Shown: in pieces, positions 27,545 to 38,585 of the stretch | Layout: every line of letters begins with the position of its first letter | How positions within the stretch are numbered: position 1 is the stretch's first letter | DNA from: Gracilaria domingensis | Taxonomy: Eukaryota; Rhodophyta; Florideophyceae; Gracilariales; Gracilariaceae | Direction of reading: 5' to 3' | Assembly (NCBI GenBank): GCA_022539475.1 | Contig: VCMS01000011.1 | Coordinates: 186,001-250,000 of the forward strand | DNA length: 64,000 nucleotides | Notes under the pieces: model-generated | What the model was told of the DNA's origin: nothing | Database searches by the model: none | What the model saw: the letters and a program-made list of their open reading frames with translations, nothing else | Made by a program: the position numbers and the translations under genes

Positions 27545-30019
27545 CTAGAATATTAGCTTCGCGCTTCCCTCTGGAAGCAGGCGTTTCCAAAAAGTGCTTC
27601 CATCTCGAAGTATATGTGCGAGAAGTGGTATAACAATTCCAGCAAACCGATCAAGCCACCTAAGAGGCCACATCATCAAGTGGGCAACAGCAGGATCAAC
27701 GGCCCTGGTGTACGTGCTAGTCACTACCGCACTTCCCTTCCAGAAAACTGCAATTGAACCACTCGCTGTTTGTGGGTTGTACAAGCCAGTCATAGAGACT
27801 CGTTCGACTGCTGTAACTTGAGCTGAATGACTGGATTGATTCCGAAATTGACGACAATTCAAAATCTTAATGAAATCCCCAACCTTAACACTTTCGGCGG
27901 AAGCGAGAACTCCGTTTACCGGCAGATAGTGTTGTGCAGAAATCGGAAGTGCCCCGCTTTCGAAGTTAATGAGAACAAAGGTGCTTTCGACGTTGCCATT
28001 GGCGTGAGCAAACGCCAATACCCGAGAACTTTCCCCGCTGCCATCCACAATGTAGTCTCCAATTCGAAGTTCAGCCATGGATATAATGGACCCGTCCATG
28101 AGTCGAACCTTTGCAGCTCCCGGAAAGCAAGCAGAGTCAGAATCGTCAGTCTCACTAGGCTTTGACGTAGATGATGCTATTGAAGAACTTGGTGATGGTG
28201 AAGTACTGATAGATGGTTTCACTTGAGACGAGCTGGCACTCGGGGAACTAGAAGGTGAAGGTTGAATTGTCATTGTGGGTGTGATACTTGATGAGGCCGT
28301 CGGTGACGCGATTAAGGAAGACGATGGAGTGGCACTCGGGTATATTGGACTAGGTGTTATGGATGGGGAAAACGTTTGAGCTCTGTCTTCTTCATCAGAA
28401 GTTATTTTCTGAGGATCTCTTTTTCCCAGCGGCACAAATGACTGGCATTTTCCTGCAAATAGCTGCCGTGTACGCAGAGATGCGGTGTAGGTACATACGT
28501 CAAGATCATTAGAATTTTGCACAGTGAATACATGTAGAGTGGCTGATTCTGGAGATAGCTGTTCAGCGTTAAGAATTTCGTTCCATTTGGCTTCGTCGAT
28601 GAGATACCCAACATAACTGTTAGAGAGTTGAAGGAGAATGTGGTACACTTCTAATAATAGAACAAAGTCTTCCGTGATATCTTGTGCCCCACACTTTGAT
28701 CCACGACGGAAAGGAATAACTCCTCTCATTCCTTCCAGGCCTGGTCCAAATTTCATCAATGACGCACGCTTTCCTTCGAAGGAGAACTTGGTTGAAAGGC
28801 TTGCGTAATCATTCCTGATCTCATCGAATAGCTTCTCCACAACTCCGTGTACCATGAGTCTTTTAGCAGAGTCATTCTTCAACATCTTATCGTCATAAGA
28901 GACCACGTCTCCAATTGAATAAATACTCTTCGACGGGCAAAGATTCCCATTCCATTTAATAGGCATCGGCATGCGCTCTCCTTCCTCTTTTTCTGCATCA
29001 TCAAGTTCGTCTCCGGAGTTTTGCTCTTGTATCGCGCGTTCCACATTCTTCCCATCATTCATGTCGACTTCGTGTTCACCTTTCAGAGAGGCTGGGAGAA
29101 GGGAAATAATTCTCGGAAAATGGGATTGGCAGGGACACAACTGCTTGAACTCGAAGTGTGAGTGTAAAATAGTCTCTGGATCTATCGTCGCGGCCCCCGA
29201 CTTCCCTCCGTGTTGACCAAACTTTTCTTTCAAGTTTTTCTGAATCAGAGCTTCAGCGAAAAACAGCGCTTCAACAATCTCGGTATCACTCTCAGCGAAG
29301 TACGGACATACTGTATCACTCAGGGTCATGACTAGCGAGAAGTTGGAATGCATTTGCAAAGACTTTTCCATACCCAGCATTGATCCGGACAATGAAAAGC
29401 TGTTCAACAACTGCAAAGCTTGTATAACGGAAATGGTAACTTTGGGAGCCGGTTCAGGACCACATTTCACCGTGTTCTCGGGAACCATACCAAGCCAAAC
29501 TGGGAAGCTAGTCCCACTACTTTCGTCCGATATATGCGTGGGATAGAGTTTCAGCGTCATTGCGGCCCCCTGAAGGGCAAAACATTTTTGATTATCCACT
29601 CTTAACCCTGAATTATAGTCAATCTCGTAAACGCTGGGACCTTCTTTAGAAACTGGAGCCACGTTAAGGATCTCAATAGATTCTGGACAGCCTTCCATTA
29701 TGACCATGATGTTTGAACCAATCGAGGAAGGAAACGACTTGGCAATACTTGGCAGGGACAAGTATTTTCCAGGCAGAATCTTGTCCAGTGAGGGATGCGA
29801 GCGTTGGTCGGTGGCATTCATTTCTTCTTGACGACTAGCAGCGTAAAAGCTGCGTGCCTTCGTGTTTGGTAATGAATGAAAGAGTAATGAGTTGGTCAAG
29901 TCCGGTGTGTTAGTTCCAGACAAATTATCTTCTTTCCGGAAAGTAGGTTTGGACGAAAAGCACTTGCTTATCGTGCAGAAAAACGATAAAGTGGAAATGA
30001 TGAAAATCAACTTTGCCAT
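27545..30019 (-). CDS. Secreted protein with C-terminal Hedgehog-type Hint (Hog) domain
   Basis: 824 residues from the ATG at 30019, chosen because a clean signal peptide follows (MAKLIFIISTLSFFCTIS). Residues about 30-530 are an ectodomain of unknown family with scattered Cys. Residues about 545-625 are a Ser/Thr/Pro linker, probably O-glycosylated. At Cys631 a Hint domain begins: CFPGAAKVRL, the AELRIGDYIV strand, SAQH in place of the usual T-x-x-H, and GLYNPQTASGSIAV, a close match to the Hedgehog Hog signature. Hog domains cut themselves off at the first Cys through a thioester and may attach a sterol to the released part. Here that would free the roughly 600-residue N-terminal part. The N-terminal part is not Hedgehog-like. 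A TATATAAG box sits upstream. Autoprocessing is inferred from Cys631 and the His. Confidence 0.88.
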   Translation of the reverse strand: MAKLIFIISTLSFFCTISKCFSSKPTFRKEDNLSGTNTPDLTNSLLFHSLPNTKARSFYAASRQEEMNATDQRSHPSLDKILPGKYLSLPSIAKSFPSSIGSNIMVIMEGCPESIEILNVAPVSKEGPSVYEIDYNSGLRVDNQKCFALQGAAMTLKLYPTHISDESSGTSFPVWLGMVPENTVKCGPEPAPKVTISVIQALQLLNSFSLSGSMLGMEKSLQMHSNFSLVMTLSDTVCPYFAESDTEIVEALFFAEALIQKNLKEKFGQHGGKSGAATIDPETILHSHFEFKQLCPCQSHFPRIISLLPASLKGEHEVDMNDGKNVERAIQEQNSGDELDDAEKEEGERMPMPIKWNGNLCPSKSIYSIGDVVSYDDKMLKNDSAKRLMVHGVVEKLFDEIRNDYASLSTKFSFEGKRASLMKFGPGLEGMRGVIPFRRGSKCGAQDITEDFVLLLEVYHILLQLSNSYVGYLIDEAKWNEILNAEQLSPESATLHVFTVQNSNDLDVCTYTASLRTRQLFAGKCQSFVPLGKRDPQKITSDEEDRAQTFSPSITPSPIYPSATPSSSLIASPTASSSITPTMTIQPSPSSSPSASSSQVKPSISTSPSPSSSIASSTSKPSETDDSDSACFPGAAKVRLMDGSIISMAELRIGDYIVDGSGESSRVLAFAHANGNVESTFVLINFESGALPISAQHYLPVNGVLASAESVKVGDFIKILNCRQFRNQSSHSAQVTAVERVSMTGLYNPQTASGSIAVFWKGSAVVTSTYTRAVDPAVAHLMMWPLRWLDRFAGIVIPLLAHILRDGSTFWKRLLPEGSAKLIF

Positions 30020-31848
30020 AATTGTAGATCGGCTCAAAGAGTTTTGAGGGGAAGGGGACGGAGGCGGCGGAGGTGAGCAGTAGTTGAGCAGTTATGTAGA
30101 AGTAGTAGTTGTATACAGGGGTCGGTTAGAGGAAGTAAAGTGCTTTTCCCATGAGGGCAGCGATGACATGCAAGCTAGAGAGTAGGACCGTGAGCTTCTT
30201 ATATACATGTGAGAGGCAGGCAGTAGATTCAGTGGTTCCAGTGCGTTCATAGTGTACCAACTATCGTCGAATGACGCTGTGTTGCGCGTGGCCAAATCCT
30301 ATGGAAAGTTGATATTATGGTGAGCAGATGCATGACTCAATGTGCCTGCGACTGAATATTGCTGTGAGATGAATTGCTTTCATACCGACAGGACCAGACT
30401 ATAGTTTGGGCAAAAGATAGGGTTTGAGCATTTCCTCTTGAATCAAGTACAGCTCACGTTTTCTGACGTGCTCTAGTGTGTGTGGCTTATTCGCACTAAA
30501 TTGGGTGGATAGTGACCATCTAAACGAATACCAAAAGAGGAAACACATTATATGAAAGCCCGTATCTTTAAGAGAGTACCGTTTTCCAGGTTGAGCAAGT
30601 TCCCTTTTGATGTTGTCCGTTCTGGGATGTACAATTCACTGACTTGTCTTTCACGGAACTAAATGGATCAGCGTTTCAGACTCTAAAGAAGACCAACTTC
30701 TGAAGCTGAAGAAGCTGAAATTGACAAACGGCAGTACTTTTCCCAACGCCTTCTAGACTCACAGACCAGCTAAGTTTCGATGATTTTTGTCTTCATGGTT
30801 CTGTTCATGATTTCTGACGGAAGGGAAGGTAAAAAGCCTTCTCAGCTGAAGCTATACTCATGATTCAGCGAGTCGAGTGTTTCCAACTTTCGGAAACAGT
30901 GAGGTGAGGGTATTGAGAAGCAAAAGCATGCTTGGAATTATAAGTTACAGTAGCTTTTAAGCAGCAGCAAAGTGCTATAGATACTTCATGGTCAAAGCCC
31001 ATCAGTACCCTGTCTTTCTTCAATTTTCCCGTTTGCGAAAGTAATGATGCTTGTTGAGAATTTGGTAAATGTTTTGCTCTCGAAAGAGACCTCTACGGCA
31101 AAGCGAAACTATTGTACGAAGAATTTCTGTCTCTCTTTCTCTCTTCATCTTTGTCACACCAAAAATTCATCAATCAGAATAATATTCTGCATGTCGCTCA
31201 CTTTTTCTTCTGATTGCTGGCATCATACACTGGTTCGAGGATCTTGTTTCTAACTACCATTGTAGTAGGTTAGAAATGACAATAGTCTTGCGGAAGATCC
31301 GGAATAGGGAGGATAGACGTTGTTTGGAAGCCGAACTACCTCACCATTGGGGAGCAAGTATTTCCGTCGCTGAGAGCTATCGAAAGAGAAGCTCTGATTC
31401 AGTTCGTGAAGCTCTCACGAGAAGAGGTCAAACTGCGATAGGTAGATGATGATGAACGATAGGTGGAGCCATTGTACCCCTGGTAACCTCGCCACCAGGC
31501 AAGCGGGTCAGTTTTTTCAAAGACTCCCGCCATGGAGAACTCGGAACTTCCAGTCGGAGGTCGGAAGCCAATCCATTTCTTTTTAATATTTCACAAATGG
31601 GGGGTAGAGTTCTCGAACTGCTCAAATCCACTTCCTGTTCCAAAATTTATTGTTGGAAGGTTCCTTTCTCAGAGCGAAATCAGGCTGACCGGAATCTGCA
31701 AGTCTAGCGAAGTTTTGCTCATCGTACTACCATTTCCATCAGGAACCCCAGCTTCATCGCTTACTTACAACATCAACTGGGTACTGGTTGAGATCTTTCG
31801 CACCTACTTCACATACTGCGTGCTAAGTACTTCTGGGAAGGCTTAGTC
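30020..31848. other. Divergent intergenic region, no gene seen
   Basis: About 1.8 kb between the starts of the Hint gene (minus) and PSMB2 (plus). A TATA box for the Hint gene lies at 30198-30205. Small imperfect hairpins occur (for example 31247-31277). ORFs are short and lack motifs. Confidence 0.45.
30198..30205 (-). promoter_or_regulatory. TATA box of the Hint-protein gene
   Basis: On the minus strand TATATAAG lies about 180 bp before the start codon at 30019, giving a predicted 5' UTR of about 150 nt. Confidence 0.55.
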
Positions 31849-32628
31849 ATGGAATCTGTAATTGCTCTTGAAGGCGATGGATACGTTATGATCGCAGCCG
31901 ATGTATCCAATGCGCGATCAATCGTTGTCATGAAAGACGACGTCGATAAGATCCGTGCTCTCGATGATCAAAAGTTGTTCGCTGCGGTTGGAATCCCGGG
32001 AGATGTGTCAAAATTCTGCGAGCACATTCAAAAGGACGTGCAACTTTATAACATGCGGTCCGGCATAACTATGTCAACAGCGGCCATGGCGAACTATACT
32101 CGTGGAGAGCTTGCAAGGTTTTTAAGGTAAGTTTATGTTGCTACGGAAGTTCTTGCTGCTACGGATGGGGACACGCCCAAATCTGCATGTTTTGTATTCA
32201 GAAACTAACCAATGCTTCACGAATCGTACAGACGTTCACCGTTTCAATGCAATATCCTCATGGGTGGTTACGATGCACCACCCAATGGCAAGGGGGCGTC
32301 ATTGTATTCTTGCGACTATTTAGGGACTCTGGTCAAGCTCAAGTTTGCTGCCGAAGGATATGCCCAGTATTTTGTTCTTTCCACATTGGACCGCTATTGG
32401 AAGAAGAATCTAAGTGTGGACGAAGGATTAGATATCATAAAGAAGTGTGTTGCAGAGATTCAAAAACGTCTTGTCATCAGTCAACCTCGATTTTCTATTA
32501 AGATGGTTAGCAAAGACGGCGTCACTATTCTGGATGCAGCAGATAGCACTACCCCAGGAAAGAAAGGCGATGTAATGGTTACAGAAGCTCCGATACAAAC
32601 GGCCCCTGTACAAAAGGCATCTGCATGA
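31849..32628 (+). CDS. PSMB2: 20S proteasome subunit beta-4 (PSMB2 type)
   Basis: Two exons, 31849-32126 and 32232-32628, with a 105-nt intron (GTAAGT...ACAG) that splits an Arg codon, giving 224 residues. It begins MESVIALEGDGYVMIAAD with no propeptide and no catalytic Thr1, as in the inactive beta-4 subunit. IQKDVQLYNMRSGI, NYTRGEL, NILMGGYD, LDRYWKKNLSVDE and RFSIKMVSKDG follow the PSMB2 pattern throughout. It is a structural subunit of the beta ring of the 20S core. The last 25 residues are a Thr/Pro/Ala extension. The short gap to the next gene (284 bp) is convergent. Confidence 0.95.
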
Positions 32629-32912
32629 GCAGGCCAATAAACTCGTTGTACTCCTGTCCATAGACACTAGAGCTGACTACTGAAGACCAAAAAGAACCAA
32701 GGTTGCGAAGGGAATCTTCCTCTTCTCTTTAATACCTGAGGGTACTGACGCGGTATTTAGAGTGGATTTAGTGCTGCTGAGATTCTGCTTGAAGGATGTT
32801 CTAGTAGTGCGTTCTATGTACAGCGGACAAATGAAAATGTGATACCCAGCTTTTGTAGAAATTATCGGGCCGAAGCGTTCCCTTGTCGAAGCAGTGTAGG
32901 GTTCTTCAAAAG

Positions 32913-34646
32913 CTAAAGGGCATCTGCTCCGAGACGTCGATCAGTACCCTCGTCTTCATGAAATAGGGCCACCTCCACGTCATCATCCTCAGAGCTCGTT
33001 CTTGCTCTTGAGGTAGTTAATCTGGATGACGCCCAAGTCAACGCAGAACGCACGAGCCCGGCAACAACGTGGGTTGCTCTTCGACTGAACGAACCACGAA
33101 CCATTTCTCCGTGTATTCGCGCAGCTTTTCGACATCTTGGGCATGTAGCATTTGTTAGAAGCCATTGGTCCAGACAACTTGAATGGTACGAATGACCGCA
33201 TGCTAATCTCCTAAGATATTCGCCTTCTTCAAAGCTGCAAAGGCATACCGAGCAACAGACGTCACCAGTGGCACCAAGGGCGGCCGTCTCACTCTTGGTA
33301 AAGACGAATGCAGGAAACATGGCGTTCACTTCTGCTTCAGAAAGCTTGTCGGGTTGAGGTGAATAATCCTCCAGTTGATGACGATTTGCAACACCGAAAA
33401 ACTGTTGCCGAAATACACTTGCCCACACAGAAACACATACCACCATCGTCAGCAGTATCAACATGCTCAGCAACAACGGCAACAATAGGAAATTCAGTCC
33501 TACTTCCCATTGTTGCTGAGAGCTTGTGCGCGGGCATTCCCTTTCCCCTTCCTTAGGAAACTTTTTCTTGCACGGAAACGCATCTACCGTTACTCCTACA
33601 GTTGAATGTGCAGAAACAAGGCCAATGTTTGAAAACTGCGAATGGCCTCGAGGGAGCCAGATTGTTCTGTGCATGTTATAGACGCCGATGTACAATACGT
33701 CGCCTTCCTTCATATTAGATCTTACAACAGTTTGCGTTAGCTGCCTTGAAAGAACACCATTGGTATCCGAAAAGTCTCGATCGAATAATGATGGAAGTGG
33801 CGTGCCCTCATCAAGTCTTCCTCCGTTCTCCCCAAGACGTTTTGCAAAAAGGATTGGCTGCGAAGCAATGAGATTTGGTGAATACCTGTTAATACGCATC
33901 GCAACGGCGACACTCCCGTTCTCAGGAACAACGTAACTAAAATACATCATCTGCTCAATGGGTACTTCAAATGAAGTCGTAGGCAACGGATTAATCTTGC
34001 TTTCACAATATCGCCCGCCATATCCCTTTCGACATTGGCATTCGTTCTTAACGCATGTACCTTTTCCTGAGCATTCTTCATTTCCAGGACCAAATGGACA
34101 TACAGATTTCGGGGGCGAATGGAGCGAAACGCGAATTGTGGCATTCAAGTTCTTTTTGACGGTGGTGTTATGATTTAGAAGGCGCACGTAGAGCTTTTTG
34201 TCGAAGTTTGGAATGACAATATAATGATAGCTGCGTCGTGTCCAAGCAGCTTCAAAGTCGCCAAAGACTGAATGTCGCTTATACGGGCGCGTGCCAGGTG
34301 GAGCGTCTATAAAACTCGAGAGCAGCAAGACTTCTGGTGGATGTCCAAAGTGCTCTCCGGGCTCATACCAAGCCTCAACAAGCAGTGTGGAACTGTCGGT
34401 GCTGTTGGGAGGTTGCAAGACGAAGGTAAGCGAAAAACTCGGCGGCACAAGAGCCTTCAACGACGTAGCTGATGACGACGAGACCAAAATGGTACCCAGC
34501 TGCAAGGGAGGCAATACATGAAATGGAAAGTGGTTATGCGCCAGTGTGGAAGGCGTAGCTATGAACACGAGCAAAAAGAGGGGCAACCGGCGCGTTACCT
34601 CGCGCAGTAACGAACGGCGCGACGCAGGAGCGGCAGCTGTGGACAT
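32913..34646 (-). CDS. EGF / single-TM / RING-H2 protein (second member)
   Basis: 577 residues, intronless. A signal peptide (LPLFLLVFIATPSTLA) follows a 20-residue basic start. The ectodomain holds an EGF-like module at about 190-220 (CPFGPGNEECSGKGTC, CQCRKGYGGRYC). A TM helix lies near residue 395 (LNFLLLPLLLSMLILLTMVV). A complete RING-H2 domain lies at about 465-510: CCSVCLCSF, CGHSYHSSCLDQWL, CPRC. The region between TM and RING (KLSEAEVNAMFPAF) matches the same stretch of the 8972-10938 protein (RLSEAELLRMYPAY), so the two are paralogues. It is likely a membrane E3 ubiquitin ligase whose ectodomain senses a ligand or cargo; substrates are unknown. Here the RING is in one exon, whereas in the paralogue an intron interrupts it. 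Confidence 0.85.
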   Translation of the reverse strand: MSTAAAPASRRSLLREVTRRLPLFLLVFIATPSTLAHNHFPFHVLPPLQLGTILVSSSSATSLKALVPPSFSLTFVLQPPNSTDSSTLLVEAWYEPGEHFGHPPEVLLLSSFIDAPPGTRPYKRHSVFGDFEAAWTRRSYHYIVIPNFDKKLYVRLLNHNTTVKKNLNATIRVSLHSPPKSVCPFGPGNEECSGKGTCVKNECQCRKGYGGRYCESKINPLPTTSFEVPIEQMMYFSYVVPENGSVAVAMRINRYSPNLIASQPILFAKRLGENGGRLDEGTPLPSLFDRDFSDTNGVLSRQLTQTVVRSNMKEGDVLYIGVYNMHRTIWLPRGHSQFSNIGLVSAHSTVGVTVDAFPCKKKFPKEGERECPRTSSQQQWEVGLNFLLLPLLLSMLILLTMVVCVSVWASVFRQQFFGVANRHQLEDYSPQPDKLSEAEVNAMFPAFVFTKSETAALGATGDVCCSVCLCSFEEGEYLRRLACGHSYHSSCLDQWLLTNATCPRCRKAARIHGEMVRGSFSRRATHVVAGLVRSALTWASSRLTTSRARTSSEDDDVEVALFHEDEGTDRRLGADAL

Positions 34647-35621
34647 GGTGGAAGTGGTGGCTCATCAGAGCTGCCGACGAGGCAGAGCTGGCGGAGTAAA
34701 GAACTGGGAGCAGCGCGAATTGGCGGAAGAAGCCTCAGTCGCGTGTGACAGTGCGTGGGAGAAGCGTTGTGTGTTAAGGCGTTGCTGGCCTTCTTTCTTA
34801 TCTTTTCCATGCTGCGAATTGAGGTGGCGCGCATCCGACAGACACAATGCGCCTGCACACGTGTTTCGACCATGCCGAGCGGCACCTTTTTTCACTGATT
34901 GCATCCCAACCCCCATTTGCACTGCAAATTTGCAGAAAACGTGCGCAAGATGTTTTTGCACTAACGAGCGACTCAGTTCTGTTCACGGACACGCTCGTAC
35001 CTCATCCCGAGTCTCATTGTTCTGCTTCCGAGAACGCCAAATGTGAAGCTGTGAGTTGTCAACTGCGCGAAGTAGTCGACATCGAGTTTCGGTAACTATC
35101 TCCGTACCTACGTGTACTCTGGCACACAGGAGAGACTGACAGACGATTTTCTCTGCTGATCTCAACAAAGTTGCAATGAATGTAGAATACAGAGCGGCGT
35201 CGTAATAAGATACCCCTGGTATCTCGCTCTTGCAAATGGCGGCGGATACGCAAGCACCTTAAGAAGATATTATACCAGTGACGTTACTCAGGAGAACCCT
35301 GAGACCTCGACCTGTGCAGAGGAGTCAGTATTCACATGGCCCGGCGTGAGCAAACGTGTGTTTTGAGGTGTGTGCTATAGCATGAACGAGTTTCAAGAAC
35401 GTCGTGCGTCATGATGCTATTACGATATCTCGTTCGCGTGAGCTTGAGCCTGTAACTCTCAAACTGAGATTGAAGGTTAAAGGCTACTGTACCTGCCAGT
35501 AATATTGTAGCCGTTTATCGGCTCCAGTGGCTTGAGGCTCAAGTACGGAGAACGCTGAAGCAACGTGCACTGCTACACGTAGATAACTACTTGACTTCGC
35601 GTAGTTAGCTCACTTGAAAAC
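34647..35621. other. Intergenic region, no gene seen
   Basis: 975 bp between the start of the RING gene and the stop of RFC1 (both minus). It must hold the RING gene promoter. ORFs on both strands overlap one another and lack motifs. Confidence 0.4.
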
Positions 35622-38036
35622 TCACTTGCGACGACCGCGAGCTTTCCCTCTTGGAGTGTTTTTCGTTGCTCGTGGATTACTAGCTGTCTTTCCGCGTCCA
35701 CGACCGCCACGACCGCCACGACCTCCCCTTCCACTTGCACTCTTAGAGGTGCTTTTTCCCTTTGAGACTTTCTTTCCCTTCTTCGATTGTTTCTTGCTGA
35801 AATCCTGCACGAAGTCATCATCATCGCTTTCTTCCTGCCCATTTTCCTCTGTATCAAGTGACAAGTCGTCATCGACGACAGCAACGTCCTCACCTCCACC
35901 AGGGATAGAGCTCTTTCTAGCCGAAGCTATAGTATCTGCCGTCTTCACACCTACGCGGCAACCTGTCACAGTACTTCGCGCATGCGTCCCAGCATTGTAC
36001 GCCCGAGTGAAAGCAGTCTTCACGGAAGTGTTAATGTTTTCCAAAGGACTCCTTCCCTTACCGTATACTCCACATTCCAAAACATCAATCCAGTCCGGAT
36101 CTCGTTGCATGTAGTAACTATCCAATCGCTCTGTGACTTCATCAATACCAGCTTGACCAGAGCGTATCAATGGCGTAGCAAGACATGCAGTGAGGGAAGG
36201 AATGTAGTCAAGTCTGAAACTTCGCGTAGATCCAGTACTTGTTTTTGCAGCTTTGATCTTCATTTCGAGCCCTTGGACGATTCGTTTCCATTTGTTCCCT
36301 TTAGACATGTTGCCCAAGAAGGAAGGGAACAGGATTTGGGTACCAAGTCCACCGGCCAGCAAAGTTCCCGGTCTCAATGACGATAAGACGGCTCCTGTTG
36401 GCATGAGGTCCCATTTCTGCTGACCTCTTACAAGAGCGTTACATAGGTCTCCTTCTGATATGCTCTCTGCAGCATCAGCTAGAGCCTCCAACGAATGACT
36501 AGCAGCCATGGAATGCGGATAATTCTCCTGTATGAACAATGGAATCAAGTCCGAATCAGTGAAATAACTATCGGTACGAGCAATGAGTGAATTAGAGGAG
36601 CCATCAATTCCTGGTTGAAAGAAACTCTTTGCCAGCTCGAATATAGATTTCTGTATAACAGTCTTTCCTTCCATTTGAAGCCTATTCTTCACATCACCAA
36701 AGGAGAGGCTTGGAGAGTTTGTTCTCCAGGCTTGCAAAAGATTAATCATTTGCCTAATATCTCCATTGCAACCTTCGGCAAGTTTCGCTAAGGTCTGATC
36801 CTGGATAAAACCGAAACCTTCCTTTCGAACTATATGTAGAAGCCGAGATGTAATCTGTCTCGCCATGGGCTTCCGGAATCGAATCTTGAAACAATTATTC
36901 GCTAGCGACCGCATATTAGACGACGAATCATCATTAGCAATGCATATGATGGGTACTTTTGACTTTTTGATCAATCGAATTAACTCTTGCGAACCGCCTC
37001 GATCACCCCCGCTCATACCATCGACTTCATCCATGATAAGTACCTGTCCATGTGGAAAAGGGCTCTTAACCTTTTTCTTCTTCTTGTCTTTAGAAATAGA
37101 GAAGTACTTGGACATGGTGTTGGCAACCATAACAGTGTCACCAAGAGCCTGCACGCCACCCTTGTTTCGTACGTCTGAAGCATTGAATTCATGTGGTTCA
37201 AAACCAGCCTCTCGGCAGACAATATGGGCTGCAGTAGTTTTTCCTATACCCGGAGGTCCAACAAGCAATGCAGCAGCGTAGTCGGAATCCGATCGATCCT
37301 TCAGTTTCTTCGAGTGTCCATCTGAATACAAAAACCTTGACTTCCACGTCGAAAGCCAGTTTGAGAGATCCTTGATCGCCTTTTGATTAGCAACAAGTTC
37401 AGATTTAGAAGCCGGTTTATACTTGTCGACCCACAGCTGAGCAGAGGTAGCTGACGGTTTGACGTTCTCGGAAGCGCCATGCTTTGGAGGGATCGAACTG
37501 GAAGAGCTCTTTTTGGACCGATCCGATTTACTGGCGAGGGACCCTTTCTTGACAGCACGTTTAACATCAACCGGCTCTTGCACCAAATTCATGGGCTGGT
37601 GATTCTGTCGAGATGACTGCGGTGGTTGCTGTTGCGGGCGCGATGCATTAATGAGAGCAAACAGCTCATCTTCATCAATTTTAGGAATGCCCCTTTCATT
37701 TAGCTTGGCCAACTTGGAAGCTCCAGCATCTGTACCAACGACTCCGTGCGTAACTTTTCCACTGACGGCTGAAACCACTCGCGCGCCGTACTCTTTACAG
37801 AGGTCGGTGCACTCCTCCCGAAGAAGGGAATCAAGCACACCGGTGATAACAAAGACTTTACCGGCGAGGCAGTTGGGAGCACCGACTGGCAGCGGCTTGT
37901 TGCCGTGGTTGGGGGGGTTATCCGAACGGGGCTGCCAGCGAGCCTTCTTCTTGGCCGGTTCGGCGGCCGAGGGCTGAGGACCGCCGAAGCCCGCTGAGGA
38001 GCGCTTTTTGGTGTTAGTAGCGGGTTTCCTCGGCAT
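35622..38036 (-). CDS. RFC1: Replication factor C large subunit
   Basis: 804 residues, intronless (yeast Rfc1 is 861, human 1148). Residues about 55-130 are a BRCT domain (CLAGKVFVITGVLD). Residues about 205-420 are the AAA+ ATPase with Walker A GPPGIGKT (260-267), Walker B LIMDEVDGM and GGDRGG after it, plus the sensor region around CIANDD. The RFC1 C-terminal domain follows. A basic Gly/Arg tail (GRGGRGGRGGRGRGK) and several K/R patches are probable nuclear-localisation signals. RFC1 is the A subunit of the clamp loader that opens and loads PCNA at primer-template junctions. It faces the tetraspanin-like gene across a 549-bp divergent region. Confidence 0.95.
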   Translation of the reverse strand: MPRKPATNTKKRSSAGFGGPQPSAAEPAKKKARWQPRSDNPPNHGNKPLPVGAPNCLAGKVFVITGVLDSLLREECTDLCKEYGARVVSAVSGKVTHGVVGTDAGASKLAKLNERGIPKIDEDELFALINASRPQQQPPQSSRQNHQPMNLVQEPVDVKRAVKKGSLASKSDRSKKSSSSSIPPKHGASENVKPSATSAQLWVDKYKPASKSELVANQKAIKDLSNWLSTWKSRFLYSDGHSKKLKDRSDSDYAAALLVGPPGIGKTTAAHIVCREAGFEPHEFNASDVRNKGGVQALGDTVMVANTMSKYFSISKDKKKKKVKSPFPHGQVLIMDEVDGMSGGDRGGSQELIRLIKKSKVPIICIANDDSSSNMRSLANNCFKIRFRKPMARQITSRLLHIVRKEGFGFIQDQTLAKLAEGCNGDIRQMINLLQAWRTNSPSLSFGDVKNRLQMEGKTVIQKSIFELAKSFFQPGIDGSSNSLIARTDSYFTDSDLIPLFIQENYPHSMAASHSLEALADAAESISEGDLCNALVRGQQKWDLMPTGAVLSSLRPGTLLAGGLGTQILFPSFLGNMSKGNKWKRIVQGLEMKIKAAKTSTGSTRSFRLDYIPSLTACLATPLIRSGQAGIDEVTERLDSYYMQRDPDWIDVLECGVYGKGRSPLENINTSVKTAFTRAYNAGTHARSTVTGCRVGVKTADTIASARKSSIPGGGEDVAVVDDDLSLDTEENGQEESDDDDFVQDFSKKQSKKGKKVSKGKSTSKSASGRGGRGGRGGRGRGKTASNPRATKNTPRGKARGRRK

Positions 38037-38585
38037 CTTGGCGAGGGCTGATGGCGTAGCCCGACGGCGAGGGCGGCAGTCGTGGAAGACGGCGAGGCGA
38101 GGTTATCCTCGAAGGACTACGGCGGTTGTCACCGTGTTTCGAAGAAGTGAAGAGTGAAGGCGCTTTTTGGCGCGAAATACAATCGGTGCACATCAATTGC
38201 AAATTGTGCGCTTACCAGCCAATGAGAGTCGCGTTGTAACCCCACCCAAAACACGTGCGCAAGTGGTCCAGCTAATCGACCAAGTTGCACGGGGCAAGGC
38301 GTCATTCGAACGCACACGTTGCACGCGTCACGCCGTCACGCCTTCCAAGTCATAGCGCCCCACTCTGGCGCATCATCCCCTCCGTTGCGCGGCACACACC
38401 GTCGCAGTCGCCGCCAAGCGCCGTCGCTTTTAAGCGCTGCGGCTCGTTCACCGCCACTGTCTCTCATCGCTCGCCTCTGCTGCCCGCCCTCCTCTGCGCC
38501 CCTCCTTGGCATCCGGCAAACCCTCAACTTTCTCACCCCATTTCGCTCACCCACCCCTGTTTCTCCCCGTTCTTGCGCTCGTACC
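38037..38585. promoter_or_regulatory. Divergent intergenic region
   Basis: 549 bp between the RFC1 and tetraspanin-like starts. The plus-strand frame of the tetraspanin gene is open for 89 codons upstream of its ATG, but with low-complexity S/P/R sequence, so I treat it as 5' UTR. No TATA box is seen. Confidence 0.4.

Noticed and set aside
31532-31846. 104-codon ORF just before the proteasome gene
   Set aside because: No motif, no signal peptide, and it occupies the expected promoter of PSMB2.
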